From Polytrichum commune (lineage: Eukaryota > Streptophyta > Polytrichopsida > Polytrichales > Polytrichaceae): a DNA stretch of 64,000 nucleotides. Of the stretch, positions 1 through 11,424 are shown piece after piece. Position 1 is the stretch's first letter. Each line of letters begins with the position of its first letter. Location: the NCBI GenBank assembly GCA_950295325.1, contig OX485804.1, positions 11,596,001-11,660,000 of the forward strand. Direction: 5' to 3'. Below the pieces are notes generated by a model that worked only from the letters and a program-made list of their open reading frames with translations, did not search any database and was not told the DNA's origin. The position numbers and the translations under genes are program-made.

Positions 1-167
1 CTCCCATTGCTCACTTGCCCCAAGTGCATTAAGTGTATATATTCTACCTAATATGTCCATGGAATTAAAATATGTCAAACATGAGCATGCTCATGAAATA
101 GCATTCTTGCTACCAAATCTTGGTGGTTACTCCTTGTAGTTTGAGAAAGTTATCATCAACTTAGGTA

Positions 168-1008
168 CAGTCCCACCTCTTCAATATGACATGTTTGGGA
201 AACGAGAAAACCGTCATATTATCAAGTTGTCATATATTCCATAATATGACAAATTGGACCTCTTTGTCATAATAATGAGATACTTCATGAAAACACACAT
301 TAGATATTTTGCCACATGTACAGAATAAATTTTCTTTCAAATATCTTTACATATGCAAATTTCTCTCATGAAATCTATGTGGACTTGAAGAAGGAATCAA
401 TAGTCCGTTGATGTTGCCACTTCAAATTAGCAACAAACATCTTATTGAGCTTCTCCAATATGGCTTGCATCTACAAAAGTAAACTCCAATGGGTTGTCCA
501 TCAAAAATTGTAGCTAACAATTGAGCATGATGTTGAGCATTTGCCATTTTCACAGTAAATGAAGGTCTCTCATCAACATCTAAAGAGTCCAAGGGCTTAC
601 ATTAAGGTCAGAACTAGGTGCTCTATTCTCTTTCCCAAGGCCATATCTACCAACTTTGACATGCAGTATGTAATGAGTCTCTTGATTAGGTTTTGAGATA
701 AAGAACCTAGTTCCCTTAGTTCCCATATTTTAACATCATTTTACATTAAATTTTATTCTAACCATATTTCATATGTGAAAGTTACATAAATTTGATATTA
801 ACTATGTACATAAACATGTGTGAGACTTGTCATATATGCATTAATTACCTCTATAATATGACATTTTGGGGGTTTAGGAGTGTAATATTTACAATGTCAT
901 AGCCGTATTAGAGGGTATATTTTAACTAGAAAGTTTGGTTACCAACCTTTGTATCATTATATCAAGGTTGTCGTATTATCAAGTGTCGTAATTAAAGAGG
1001 TAGGATTG
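168..1008. mobile_element. pogo-like MITE with TA target duplication
   Basis: The left end reads CAGTCCCACCTCTTCAATAT. The reverse complement of the right end reads CAATCCTACCTCTTTAATTA, so the two form imperfect terminal inverted repeats that continue into a TATGACA-rich stretch. TA dinucleotides flank both ends (166-167 and 1009-1010), the target duplication expected of Tc1/mariner/pogo transposons. The CAGT...ACCTCT start resembles plant pogo-type (Emigrant/Lemi1-like) ends. No transposase frame is present inside, so the copy is non-autonomous. Confidence 0.55.
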
Positions 1009-1552
1009 TATTTATCTTGGAGCCAATCAAAAGAAGAAGTATGGGAGGGTAGTTGTCTCAAAAAAAACCTACAAAAAATCTATCTTCCAATCACAATGGT
1101 TATGGAGGGTTCCTAGCCGGTGCTAGGTCACCCTCCACCTAGGTCCGACACTAGATAGGGTCACATGTTAAAACACTCACTAACTTGCAAGGTTTTTTCT
1201 TATTTTTTCTTAGAAATGGTGCTACTAAGGCTTGGTGGAGATGGGTCTCAAGTGACCAATCTTGAGTTAAAAAATAAGGTCCATTTAGGGATGTTTTGAA
1301 TTTCAAGTTTCTTAGACCTGAACCCTAAAGAAAACACACCCTAAGGTACCTGGCTCTACTGTGGACACTTCCAACTCCACAAACAATTTTGGTTGTTGTG
1401 TCAGATCAAGAATTGTCATATCCGGTTTTGGATTGCGATTCCAATTTTAAGAATCGGAGATGTTGGAGATGCAAAAGTTATAAGAAGTCAAAATGAATTA
1501 GAATAAACAGGCTATCATTCCAACATCAATGATAACATTGGCAATACATTTA
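1009..1552. other. intergenic stretch, nothing recognised
   Basis: AT-rich sequence with no convincing coding frame or repeat. Its last 8 bases, tacattta, are the left target duplication of the next element. Confidence 0.5.
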
Positions 1553-2351
1553 GGGGATTGCTATTTCCACACTTTTTTTGGCTAGATTCACACCTTTTTG
1601 CCGGTTGGGTTGCCGTGTCATTGAGGCGCTATATATGAGATTCTTCATGGTGCATCCGGACCGTTGATCCACCAAGGCCCATCCAAGGGCCTCAATGATC
1701 CTAGGTGGCGGTGGGGTGGGGGGCAGGGGTGGGGCCGTGGGCCTCATGTCTTTTTTGGGGAGGCCGGACTTAGGGTGGTGTCGGGCCTAGTGGCTAGGCC
1801 TACTTATTATATAACTAGTTGGTTACCCTTACTCTACTTACTAAATGACTAGTTGGTTACCCTTCCTCTAGTTATTTAGTAAGTAGAGGAAGGGTAACTA
1901 ACTAGTCATTTAGTAAGTAGAGTAAGGCTAACGAACTAGTTATTTAGTAAGTAGAGTAAGGGTAACCAAGTAGTCATTTAGTAAGTAGAGTAAGGCTAAC
2001 CAACTACAGTAGTCATTTAGTAAGTAGAGTAAGGGTAACCAACTAGTTATATAATAAGTAGGCCTAGCCACTGGGCCCGCCTAGCCACTAGGCCCGACAC
2101 CACCCTAATAAGTCCGGCCTCCCCAAAAAAGACATGAGGCCCACGGCCCCACCCCGCCTTGGTGGCAAGCACCACCCCCGCCCCCCACTCCACCGCCACC
2201 TAGGATCATTGAGGCCCTTGGATGGGCCTTGGTGGATCAACGGTCCGGATGCATCATGAAGAATCTCATATATAGCGCCTCAGTGACACGGCAACTGAAC
2301 CGGCAAAAAGGTGTGAATCTAGCCAAAAAAGGTGTGGAAATAGCAATCCCC
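1553..2351. mobile_element. Foldback MITE with 8-bp target duplication
   Basis: A 799-bp element starts GGGGATTGCTATTTCCACAC and ends with its reverse complement. The arms match for about 280 bp, including the GGCCTCATGTC, CCGGACCGTTGATCCACC and TCATATATAGCGCC-type segments. It is flanked by the direct duplication tacattta (1545-1552 and 2352-2359). An 8-bp duplication fits hAT-type transposition, but the ends are not decisive for a superfamily. No transposase is encoded. Reading frames inside are shadows of the palindromic arms. Confidence 0.75.
1850..2045. repeat. Tandem repeat in the loop of the foldback MITE
   Basis: About five copies of a 34-40 bp unit containing ATTTAGTAAGTAGAGTAAGG and GTAACCAACTAGT. 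The left copy is inverted relative to the others, so the loop itself extends the palindrome. Confidence 0.7.
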
Positions 2352-2359
2352 TACATTTA

Positions 2360-3187
2360 TTTTCTTTCCTTTAGAGGTCAAAGTGAAGATTCTCTATTCC
2401 CTTTCAATCATCATCTATGTCATAGGCTATCCCAGCTGTGTACATTGTTGGGACTAGAATGGTGTCTATTTCTGGGCACATAGTTTAATCTCACCCTAAC
2501 ACATGTTTTTTCCTCATCCTTTTTTTCAGTCAAATGGTGGCATCAGCCAGATGGTATTTGCATGTGCAAGGAAACCTCTTCCCCTTCTCGTGGGGACACA
2601 TGAAATATCAATTAAGCCCCAACAGGTAATCAGGTTGTTGGAGTCTTCACATTGCATATTGCAGATTGGTGTAAACAAGAGACTTTCTGCCCCTCAACCT
2701 ATTGGCATCTGTGGAACTTTGTGTGTTGTACATGATGACAGTCTCGGAGGAAAATGAATATTGAAATGAGTCCAACATGATTTTAACACTTCTGAGTAGC
2801 CACACATATTTTGCAAACAAGAGCGTGTTGCCTGATAGACTGTCTTAAGGACTTTCAAAGACTTGTCAACAGCTAAATGAGAGCAGTCAAGTCAACAAGC
2901 ATACCAGTCCCTAGTTTCCATGGGCCTAAAAAGTATCACATATGCCCAATTCTAATTTTTTAAATCAGGTGCTCTCCTTTGTTGAACTGAGCTTCATGGT
3001 GCATGTAAAAACTTAAACTACAATCTTTGTCACCTGAATACCGTGGGACTTTAAAATATCCAACCTCTTCAAGCTTTTCTGAAGAAAGGTCTTTGCACTC
3101 TACTTTTTGATATTGCACCTAAAAGAAGTAATTCTGGCCCTACGCTTTGCTGTTCAGGGACATTAATACAAATTGTGAGCAGTCTAA
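2360..3187. other. 3' flank of the YkgJ gene, nothing else recognised
   Basis: No supported gene. The short open frames at 2229-2757 lack homology or coding features. The stretch lies downstream of the minus-strand gene that stops at 3188 and may hold its 3' UTR. Confidence 0.4.
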
Positions 3188-6100
3188 TTAGGTCTTCTTG
3201 AGATTCCTTACAACTCGCTGGAAAGTCTTCAACTCCTTTGACCGGCCACCATACACACTTCTGATTTGATCCTGACAGAATCTGTGTCATGACACAAAAA
3301 GAGTCAAAACTAGAGTCGATCAAAGCACAGCAAAATATTTAAGTTCATGCACGTTCCTCACCAGAGCTGCAACAATTAAGTGTGAGGAGATTTGGGAATT
3401 TACACTCACCCACAGGCCTCTTTGTCCATATCCTTCTCCTCAATGCCATACAGAGCTTTGAATGTTGCAGGCTCTACTCGACAAAACCGAGGTCGTTCTG
3501 TTTCACAAAATATTCAGGTTTTAATTCTTAGTATATATCCACGTACAGCCCAATCAAGTTGCAGGAATTCCTTAAACCACAATAATTAAGCTCTCATCTA
3601 CAGCCAGGAGTAGGGAATGAATCAAACCATCATGAATCGTGCATGATCGCGAAAGCTTGTCATAGTTGATGCACCAGCCATCAGTTCCTACCATGCTTTG
3701 ATAAAGCTGCCATCAGATAAAACATCAGCTCAGGATTTTAGCACTTGCAGTTAAAGGTTGGCCAGATTATAAAACAACACAAGTGACAAACTATACAATT
3801 TCCCTCCATTGATGTGCAACATGCAAGACTCATCACTCGAGAACCACTGTTTGTGAGTCAAAAAAATAAACAGGTGCCCCGTCTTAAATACAGTCTAACC
3901 AAATCATGCTTAAAGTCATTGCTTAGTCCCAACCTATATGACAAAGAAACCACCACATCTTTAGACATTGGTGCGCCCTAGACAGGCCAGACATGAATCT
4001 TAGGCTGAAATAGTATTATTAGCAAGCCTGGTTGTCAAGAAGCACATGCAACTAAACGTGTTCTTAAAGTGAGAATAATCTCAGAAAAACCTCCTTAACA
4101 TACTTAAGTAGCCTATTTATGTTATGTTGCAAATAAAATAACTCTTAAGTAATCCAAATAACCTAAGAATGACTCCCCTTGCGACACACCTCGCCAATTG
4201 AATCTTGGTATATGACAGAAGGCTTTGTGTCTGGATACACAACAATGAGGTGTTGACTAATGAGAGCTTGCCACTTCACCATGCTCAGCATTCATGCATG
4301 TCATCAAGGACCTTGATTCTTGAAACTTTATTATTAAAGTTAGAATAAAGAGAGAGCATCTTTACACATGCTTTCAAATGCTATGTCCATGTCTGACAAA
4401 TGTGTTGTGCAGACAAATCACGAGATGTTGGACACAACATATGATCATCGACAATACTTACAGCAGCTTCTGCAGCATCTGTGAGAACCTCTTCAATTGG
4501 TGGATAAGTCGGACCCTTGTCCAGAACACAGCATGCTCCACATCCCTTGACACAGGCCCAGCCTGCTCGAGATGTCCATATGTTGTCTGCCTCTTTAGCA
4601 GAACTCCCTTCTGATGATTTCTGCTGGCAGCACGGTAATTTAAAATTAGAGGAAAAATCATTGGTAATCTTGTATGTACATGTGAATGCAGCACAAATTC
4701 CACCTAGAATTTTGAAGGTGACGTGGAGGTCACTATAGCATCCTATCGATGGCCTCAGTTTATTGTCATACGTCCAGGTAACATTTAAAAAGCCATCCAT
4801 CATCCTGACAAGAACTGGCCATACCTAGTCAAGTTAAGTAGAGTTTCATGCAATGTCAGGGTCATATCAATGGAAAACTCAGCCCTGCATTCTAGCAATT
4901 CCTCCAGTTTCTACTCAATAGGGTTCTCTCAGTGTCCTCTTGTCGCTTGATAATCACAAAACAGACATGCCTTTAGTTTTCCAAATTGAGTGAGGAAAGC
5001 ATCAAGTACCTAACCCCCAACATGAAAAATATTGTCTAGCCTCAACAGAGAAATGGAACTAACAAAGGCAACATAATCTCAAACAAATGACGAGGGCGTA
5101 TGATTTAAAGCTTGGTAGGTATTTGTGTCTCAGCTAATGGAACAACAACCACAGGAGAGTGCACCAGACTGTCGTAGGTGGTCCAGAAAACAATCCGCTT
5201 TCTAGATTGACATGTTGTGATTCTTATGTTTGAGCTCTTCTTGTGCTAAGTATCAAAGGCTTTCTTCTTGTGAAATGCGTTAAAACCCTGAATCCTTAAC
5301 CCTTAACTCTCGGTTTGAATCACCTGGGTGCACATTTCAAGCTAATTGAGATGGTTTCCTCAACTGTCTACTTGATATTCTGTGACTCTTGCCAGGAACA
5401 CACGTACTGAAACACTGTGCACAAGCTTTTTCTCTGCCTGAATTTAAGGTTATTGCAAATGCTTTGACTCAAATACTTAAACCCAAGCTACATGATGCAC
5501 GGCCATGTAGGTATCGTGCGAACCCAAAACTTCTCTTAAGCACAAGCCTAGAAAGGAAAAGTCCACTCCAAATTCTCCCATATTTCCAAAGAACTTTCCA
5601 CTTTCCAAACGAAAATATTAAAATCCATATGTTTGAGCTCCCTTGTGCTAAGTATCAAGGGATTCCCTCATGGCAAATGGGCTTAAACCCTAAACCCTTA
5701 ACCCTTAACTCTCGGTTTGAATCACCTGGGTGCACATTCTATGCTAATTAAGATGGTATCCTCAACTTTCTACTTGATGCCCTGTGAATCTCGCTAGAAA
5801 CCAATGTACTGAACCAATTCGCACGTTGGTTACTTGCAGTAGCTTCGAGTCAAACACTTAAAACCCCAGCTACATGATGCACGGCCATGGAGGTAAAGTG
5901 CAAACCCAGAACTCCTCTTAACGCAAGCCTCAAAAAAAAATGTCCACTCCGAATTTCCCATATTTTCAAGTGTACAAAGAATTGTGCAAACTCTCGACAA
6001 GAGGAACGTTACATGTCAATCCGTGGGATTACGTTATCTCTTCCATTTGCGGCCTTCTTTGCTCCCTTGCTCGCTGCTGCCACCGTCCGACCACCTTGCG

Positions 6101-6221
6101 CAGCCACGGAGGCATTACGATGCGGAATGCAAACTACGTGCCTGGCAACCTCGTCGAGAACCAACGCCTTCCGAGGGGCCAGCCTGCTCGCGATTGCGGG
6201 CCAGGACACCGCGGCCGCCAT
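3188..6221 (-). CDS. YkgJ/CxxCxxCC-family protein, likely plastid-targeted, five exons
   Basis: Five exons on the minus strand, 6221-6033, 4620-4462, 3706-3628, 3497-3410 and 3281-3188, have GT-AG borders and phases that join into a 609-nt reading frame (202 aa). Exon 1 encodes an Ala/Arg-rich, acid-poor leader beginning MAAAVSWPAIASRL, typical of an organelle transit peptide. Exon 2 carries the signature GWACVKGCGACCVLDKGP. Exons 3-5 carry GTDGWCINYDK, CTIHDERPRFCRVEP and EACGFCQDQIRSVYGG. These cysteines are those of the putative zinc- or iron-chelating family PF03692, whose plant members are uncharacterised plastid proteins. The start codon and exon 1 donor are the least certain parts. This is the only plausibly ordinary host gene here, and I see no break in it. 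Confidence 0.8.
5229..5980. repeat. Tandem duplication inside intron 1 of the YkgJ gene
   Basis: Two diverged copies of a roughly 385-400 bp unit, about 5229-5610 and 5630-5980. Shared segments include CTCGGTTTGAATCACCTGGG (5313 and 5710 regions) and GATGCACGGCCATG (5493 and 5876 regions). They are non-coding and lie within the long first intron. Confidence 0.7.
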
Positions 6222-6317
6222 CGCTACCACCGTCACTGCGATGACCCTCGAATGCAAATGCTCGTCTCCCTCTTCCTTCCAAAGCGAGTGATAACTTACC
6301 CAAATGGACTTAAACAT

Positions 6318-7723
6318 AGAGGTACAATATTCCAGTCTAAAATGTAAATAATATTTTTAGAAGAAACCCATTTGAGAGCACCTATGAGCAGTTTTCAATA
6401 TTGAAGTCTTCAACACCTGCCAAAAAAAGTCTTATTTTTTCATTTGGGCACTTTATAAAAATGTGTTCTGCAAAATTCCCACCAGTCACGGCGAAGGTCT
6501 CTTCAAAGATTGCATGTCATAAAATACAGTGGTTGCAATTTGCAAATAGAAACATAGTTGGACTCCAATCTTGGCACTCTAGCCAACACTTCCAAATTCC
6601 AATAACTCTTACAATTTCGACTTTACAACTTCGACTCGACACTGATTGCAACTTCACCATACTCATATGAGTATATGTAAGTGTGCACAAAAGGGGCATT
6701 AATTGAAATTATCCGTACTACGTATACATATGCTACACAAATTATAACTCATGGTTATGTACATGTATGGAGGACCTCTCGAAATTATACAACATTTGTA
6801 CTTGTATGAAAGGGTCACTTTTTGAGGCTCATGTATTTGGAAGTATGGAGGAGGATGAGGAGTGTGATTACAAACACACATTGATTGATGATTCTAGTTC
6901 ACAAGGTGGTGACAAGAAAAATTGTAGTGTTGGAGAAGACAATTTCAACATGTGCAAGGATGTTGTCATAGAGACAGATTTGAGGCAATTGCAAGTTGAA
7001 AATAATTTACATGAAGATGTGGAGTTGCAAAGTGAGCTTCGACATGCCTTGGATGTTCTTATTGATGAACACGGAAATGTTGAAATGCCCTCTTAAACTA
7101 AGTAAAATCCATTATGGCTTATGTAGAGGTAGGGGAGTCTAGTATTTTCAAAGGTTCACATGTTAGTCGATTGAATGGCAATCCAACTTTATCCAAGATC
7201 GATTGACTTGGATTAGGGTTGGCATATTATAAGTGAAGCCTAAACTCCTTACCATCACAAATCATGACACTATGTTTAATCTTGGTTGTGTTTGTGGAAA
7301 GCGTTCTTCAAACACACTTGAAGCTAGAGTGGTCAAAAAAATATGGTAGACCAAAAAAATTAGCTCCAAAAAAGGTTTTTTTTCTTGGTCTGGGGTTTAT
7401 AGGGTGTTTAGAAAAATTGGTAAACATCGGGTGGAGTATAGGGATTCAATTGACTTGATGGACCGTTCATCAAACATAGAGATTGGTTTGTGTTGGTATC
7501 AAAAAGGAATTAACAATAGGTGGACTTATAATCTTATTGATCATTTGATGGAAGATTTAGAAACAATAATTACATTAATTTTTATGACATATATTACAGA
7601 CTTAAATGCTTATGAGGTACATTTGGGGGATAAAAAAATCTTCAACAACTTTATTAATGAATGCTAGGGTTTCACATTATACATATGATTGGAGTTTGTT
7701 ATTATTCAAAAGTATGTTTATAT
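6318..7723 (+). other. Upstream flank with two unrecognised short reading frames
   Basis: Beyond the YkgJ start there is AT-rich sequence with two plus-strand frames, 6767-7096 (109 aa, acidic, Asp/Glu-rich) and 7404-7667 (87 aa). Both look more coding-like than chance in composition but match no family I recognise. They are not joined by clear splice sites. They could be remnants of a transposon gene or unspliced exons of an unknown gene. I assign no function. Confidence 0.2.
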
Positions 7724-9024
7724 TGTTGAGAATGGGCGCATTGCCTATGAACATGCGGGGGTAACAGGAGCTTATCATTAGCATGACAGGCGGCCGAGAG
7801 CTGCCGCAACCAGGGGCTGAGGCATTGCCGGAAATCCCACAACCTTCTCTTGGATTCGGCGTGGAATTGCTGCACGATGGGGACTTGAGGGTAAGGCAGG
7901 GGAAATGTGGCCATAGGTGATGGAGTCGACAGCCAAAAGGTGAAGCTCGACTGCCATTAATAGCCACTGAATTCGAGGTGACCTTGGGAAGCAATGGGAT
8001 GAGTTGAATGGGTCCTCTGTGAGAGCAACAGAGGGAGGTGGCGATGGTAATGAGCTGCAGTGAGGTCGCAATTGGGTTGAACCTGGGTTCGTAGTAATGG
8101 CCATCAAATTCAGGTCAGCTGGGGAAGGTTCTGAATGAACCTTGAAGGAGAGCTGGCGGCATTCGGAGACATTGCAATTCTCCGCACCCAGCAATGAGCA
8201 GGGGAGGAGAGAATGTGATTCACATCACATTCGAACACTCAAAAATGGATCTTATTAGAAGTTCAGAATCTCAGGGGCAAATTCAAGGATTCGGTCCTAC
8301 ACTGGCCGAACATCTAGAAATGCCGCATTCATGGCTGAAGCAGGCATAAGGAAGGGGGGACAACCAGAACATCCGATAATTCAACCCTTGGGGTGCCAGC
8401 GGAGTTAGTGCTGAAGTAGTGGGATCTGAGCGAGTGCCGAAGCAGTATCTGGGCGAGTGACGAAGGAGGAGTGGGTCTGAGACGAGGCTTAACCGCAAGA
8501 GGGTATAGCACCAAGTAGCTCTGAGAGCCTTCAGCTGCCGAGGGCGAAGACAACCGCGGCAGGGGGTTGTTGGATGTAGGCACAATGTTGTTAGGAACTG
8601 AGGTGGGTTCAACAAGGTCGAATTGGGGGTTAAGTGGGGGTTAATTGCATTCAGTGAGTTAGGCTAGAAGCCACAGTAATTAGAGGTTAGGGGTGGCCGT
8701 AATTTTAAGTTGTGTGTGGTGGGGTTGTTAAGAAGTCACTAGGTTAGTAGCCAAAGTGTGGGAATGGGTGAGAGCCAACCGATTGTTATAGTGGTGTTAT
8801 CTCTAATTTAATGGGTTGAGTTAGGGTAGCACATTGGCTCACAGTGTGTGTTAGTGGGGATTTGTGATTTTAGGATGACCATGAGGAAACGGGGTAATTC
8901 TAAATACCCGAGACCTTGTGGGATTAAATAAAGAGTTGGGTGTTGCACAATTGCACTGGCACAATCCAAAGGCTAAGTCATAAGAATCAGTGGTGTCGAA
9001 TAAACATATGTGAGTCCCAGGCTT
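7724..9024. other. GC-richer stretch, probably old LTR sequence
   Basis: No gene is recognised. The open frames on the minus strand at 7677-8615 have Pro/Ser/Leu-rich low-information translations and no domain. The right end of this stretch leads into a segment related to the solo LTR at 24119-25743, so part may be a decayed LTR in the opposite orientation, but I cannot fix its left end. Confidence 0.3.
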
Positions 9025-9068
9025 CCACCCGGACTACGACACACATGGGTGGGGATTTGTTGCTGACA
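9025..9068 (-). repeat. LTR-terminus fragment related to the solo LTR at 24119
   Basis: The segment ending GGGATTTGTTGCTGACA closely matches the reverse complement of the first about 45 bases of the solo LTR at 24119 (GGGGGTTTGTGGCTGACA). The following bases, taaat, are not repeated at a recognisable other end. It is therefore scored only as a fragment of a related LTR in minus orientation. Confidence 0.45.
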
Positions 9069-9656
9069 TAAATGATGCGTCCGCCGGGAGTGAAGCGAGA
9101 TTAGGAGATTGAAGCTTGGAGGCACGAACTTGAGAGTGAGAAAGGAGCACTTGGTGCGAGGTAAGCACCTCACTTGGGTTTTGATTTTTGTCATTGGCTA
9201 GGTTAGTTGGATTTCACTTCTTTTCCTTGGAATGAATTGCTATTTCATTTAGGCATTTTGTTCTTGAGGAAGGAGCGCGGCTTGAGGTGATGTCCTAAAC
9301 CTTATGGGGATGGCATAAGGATATCACATTAATGAGGCGATTATTAGTTCACTAAATTTTAAAGGGATAATTAAATTTATGAGGAGTCAACTTTGATACT
9401 TACCTTGGGGTGAGTTTCAAAGTTAGGGTGTTGTGAATTCCATATTATTAGAGTTAGAAGTCTTTATGTGGTAATTAATGGAATTGGTGTTGGACGGAGT
9501 CACGGTCGAGAGTGAATGTTGACTTGTAGGTGGAGGATTAATTGCTTGAGGTATAACATTTTTCAAAGTGAAATTGTTAATTAATTAAGGAAAGATTTTA
9601 GTAATTTTTTTTGTCGTTATCCGTTGTAGAGGGTAATTCCCTAGTCATCGTATCAT
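9069..9656. other. No feature recognised
   Basis: AT-rich spacer between the LTR-like fragment and the transposon pseudogene. I found no repeat or reading frame to report. Confidence 0.4.
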
Positions 9657-11275
9657 GTGGAAGACAAGAGGGTGAAGCCTCAATCTTTGACGTGGTGCAT
9701 GGCAAAGGTCAGCCCCTCACTCTCGTTGTCAAAATTGAGTGCAATTAAAAAATCAAACTTTAATAAATACATCACAAAAAGACGAGGCGACAAATTTTCC
9801 TGTTGTTCCAAATGCGAGAAGTTGAAACACCTTCGTGATGCACACATGATGGAGACAGAATCCTATGCAGCACATCAAATGAACTATTTCAAGCATGTGA
9901 ATATGTAAGAGACACATCTTAATGATTACTACACAAATAAAGTTTTGTCCGTCTCCAGGCCCTCGGAGGTCCTTATAATCATCCATGACAAAATGGACCA
10001 TGACAAAACATCCTCACCATGTTTTGCAAATTGAATAAAAGTCACGGACGGATTTTGTAAGCTACTTGTATCAGTTGTAGGTGAATTTGAAAACAATTGC
10101 ATTGCATTACCTAAACACAACTTTGTACTTCTAGGGTTGTACTTGGGGCCATGGATGTACACCATATGATTTTTTTAATAGTTGAACATTAAACCGTTGA
10201 GTTGGCATTGCAAGAATGATTGCACATGGACACAGTGATGTCAAGTTTGCTCATCATGCTCTTGATTCGTATCCGGCGGATTCAAACCACACGATAAGGT
10301 CATTTGCAAAGCTTTTACGTAATTTGGAGAAACGGTTGTCCTATTACTCAAGATTGTTATTTGAAAACTCAGGGTCAACACCTCTATATGAAGCGGTCTT
10401 GGATGGAAAAAATGTATGCATGTACTTGTTGCCGGAACCACCAAGTGAAGATGTGATTGCCACGAATTTGCCCCCAACTCTGCATGTCTAATTGGACAAT
10501 TGTGCCAAAGACAATAAAAGTAGATATGTTTTTGCATATTAGTCGTTGTTGGTTGCGAAAGGAATTTTCAAAGAAGTGTTTGTGTCATTTTTGTTGGTAG
10601 GATATACGTACAATGATATTGATGCATCTTTTGGGCGGTGAAGCATGAAGTTGCGAGAGGAGGATTTTCCAACAATCCCATTGTTGATGAACGTTCCCGT
10701 CATCCCCCATATGATCAAGGAGGTTCCCGGCTTCAAGGCATTTATAGAACCGTATATTCGAAGTGGAGCTCACCGACTGATCGGGCATACAAAAGCACAA
10801 CAATTCCGGTTCTACATGCGTGACGATGGTGTCCCCGCCATGCAATACAAGTTGTTGTGCACGACACAAGACTGGAGCCCACCGGAGGGTCTTCTTGTAT
10901 GTCGCGTTGATGGGGAGGGAAGGGCGACGTTGCCAGACGGGGAGCCTAAGCCTTGCAAACCAATACCATGAAGAATTTGGAGGATTTATAAGAGACATAT
11001 CATGCTTCATACAATATTGGGAGAATTTGAGGGTAGCGGATGTTGGTGGATCGTGTTGGCTTCGTTACGGGAGTTGGATACAATATTGGACACGTGTTTG
11101 TGGCGCCTTGGCAAACCTTCACCAAGATACAACCCTTACTTTGAGACATGAGTTTTGGCCACAAACACGTGTCAATGTACATACTTCGGAGGCTAGTCTT
11201 TTGGGAAATGGAGAGGTTCGAGAGGAGTTTGATGTGGACAACGATTACGTCGGGCTTGCTAGTAGTCGTCCCCCA
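9657..11275 (+). pseudogene. DUF7869-type transposon protein, N-terminal and central part (decayed)
   Basis: Successive plus-strand frames spell a protein of the kind annotated DUF7869, common in transposons of early-diverging plants and algae. A Cys-containing segment KRRGDKFSCCSKCEKLKHLRD (about 9780) is followed by IIHDKMDHDKTSSPCFA (about 9978), then MIAHGHSDVKFAHHALDSYP (10216) and LPPTLHV. The family landmark VGHTHDDID appears as VGYTYNDID (about 10598). Then come FRFYMRDDGVPAMQYK and REEFDVDNDYVGLASSRPP. Several frameshifts and stops separate these pieces. The frame at the end (RPP) resumes exactly at 15620 after the intervening retro-insertion, so this is the 5' part of a gene whose 3' part is at 15619-16030. 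Confidence 0.7.
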
Positions 11276-11276
11276 G

Positions 11277-11395
11277 TGATGCGGTCATACCAAGGCTACT
11301 ACACCAGATCCCATTAGAACTCTGAAGTTAAGCGCCTTTGGGCCGGAATAGTACTGGGATGGGTGACCTCCCGGGAAGTCCCGGTGCTGCATCCA
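11277..11395 (+). rRNA. 5S rRNA sequence (retro-inserted copy)
   Basis: About 119 bp match the plant 5S rRNA from the start (TGCGGTCATACC) through GATCCCATTAGAACTCTGAA and GTTAAGCGCCTTTGGG to GTGCTGCATCC. The internal Pol III control region is well kept, including the C-box segment GGGTGACCTCCCGGGAAG. A few substitutions are present relative to typical plant 5S. It is a single copy, not in an rDNA array, and forms the 5' end of the retro-insertion. It could still supply a Pol III promoter, but whether it is transcribed cannot be told. Confidence 0.88.
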
Positions 11396-11424
11396 CCTTC
11401 TTTCACTCAAATGGAAAACACAAA

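Noticed and set aside
1550-1852. Overlapping open frames on both strands
   Set aside because: They lie in the palindromic arms of a MITE and recur inverted at 2229-2360. No protein family.
3261-3281. A premature end or 5-nt microexon in the YkgJ gene
   Set aside because: Using the acceptor ACACAG before 3281 gives the correct phase and restores the conserved EACGFCQDQIRSVYGG, so no microexon is needed.
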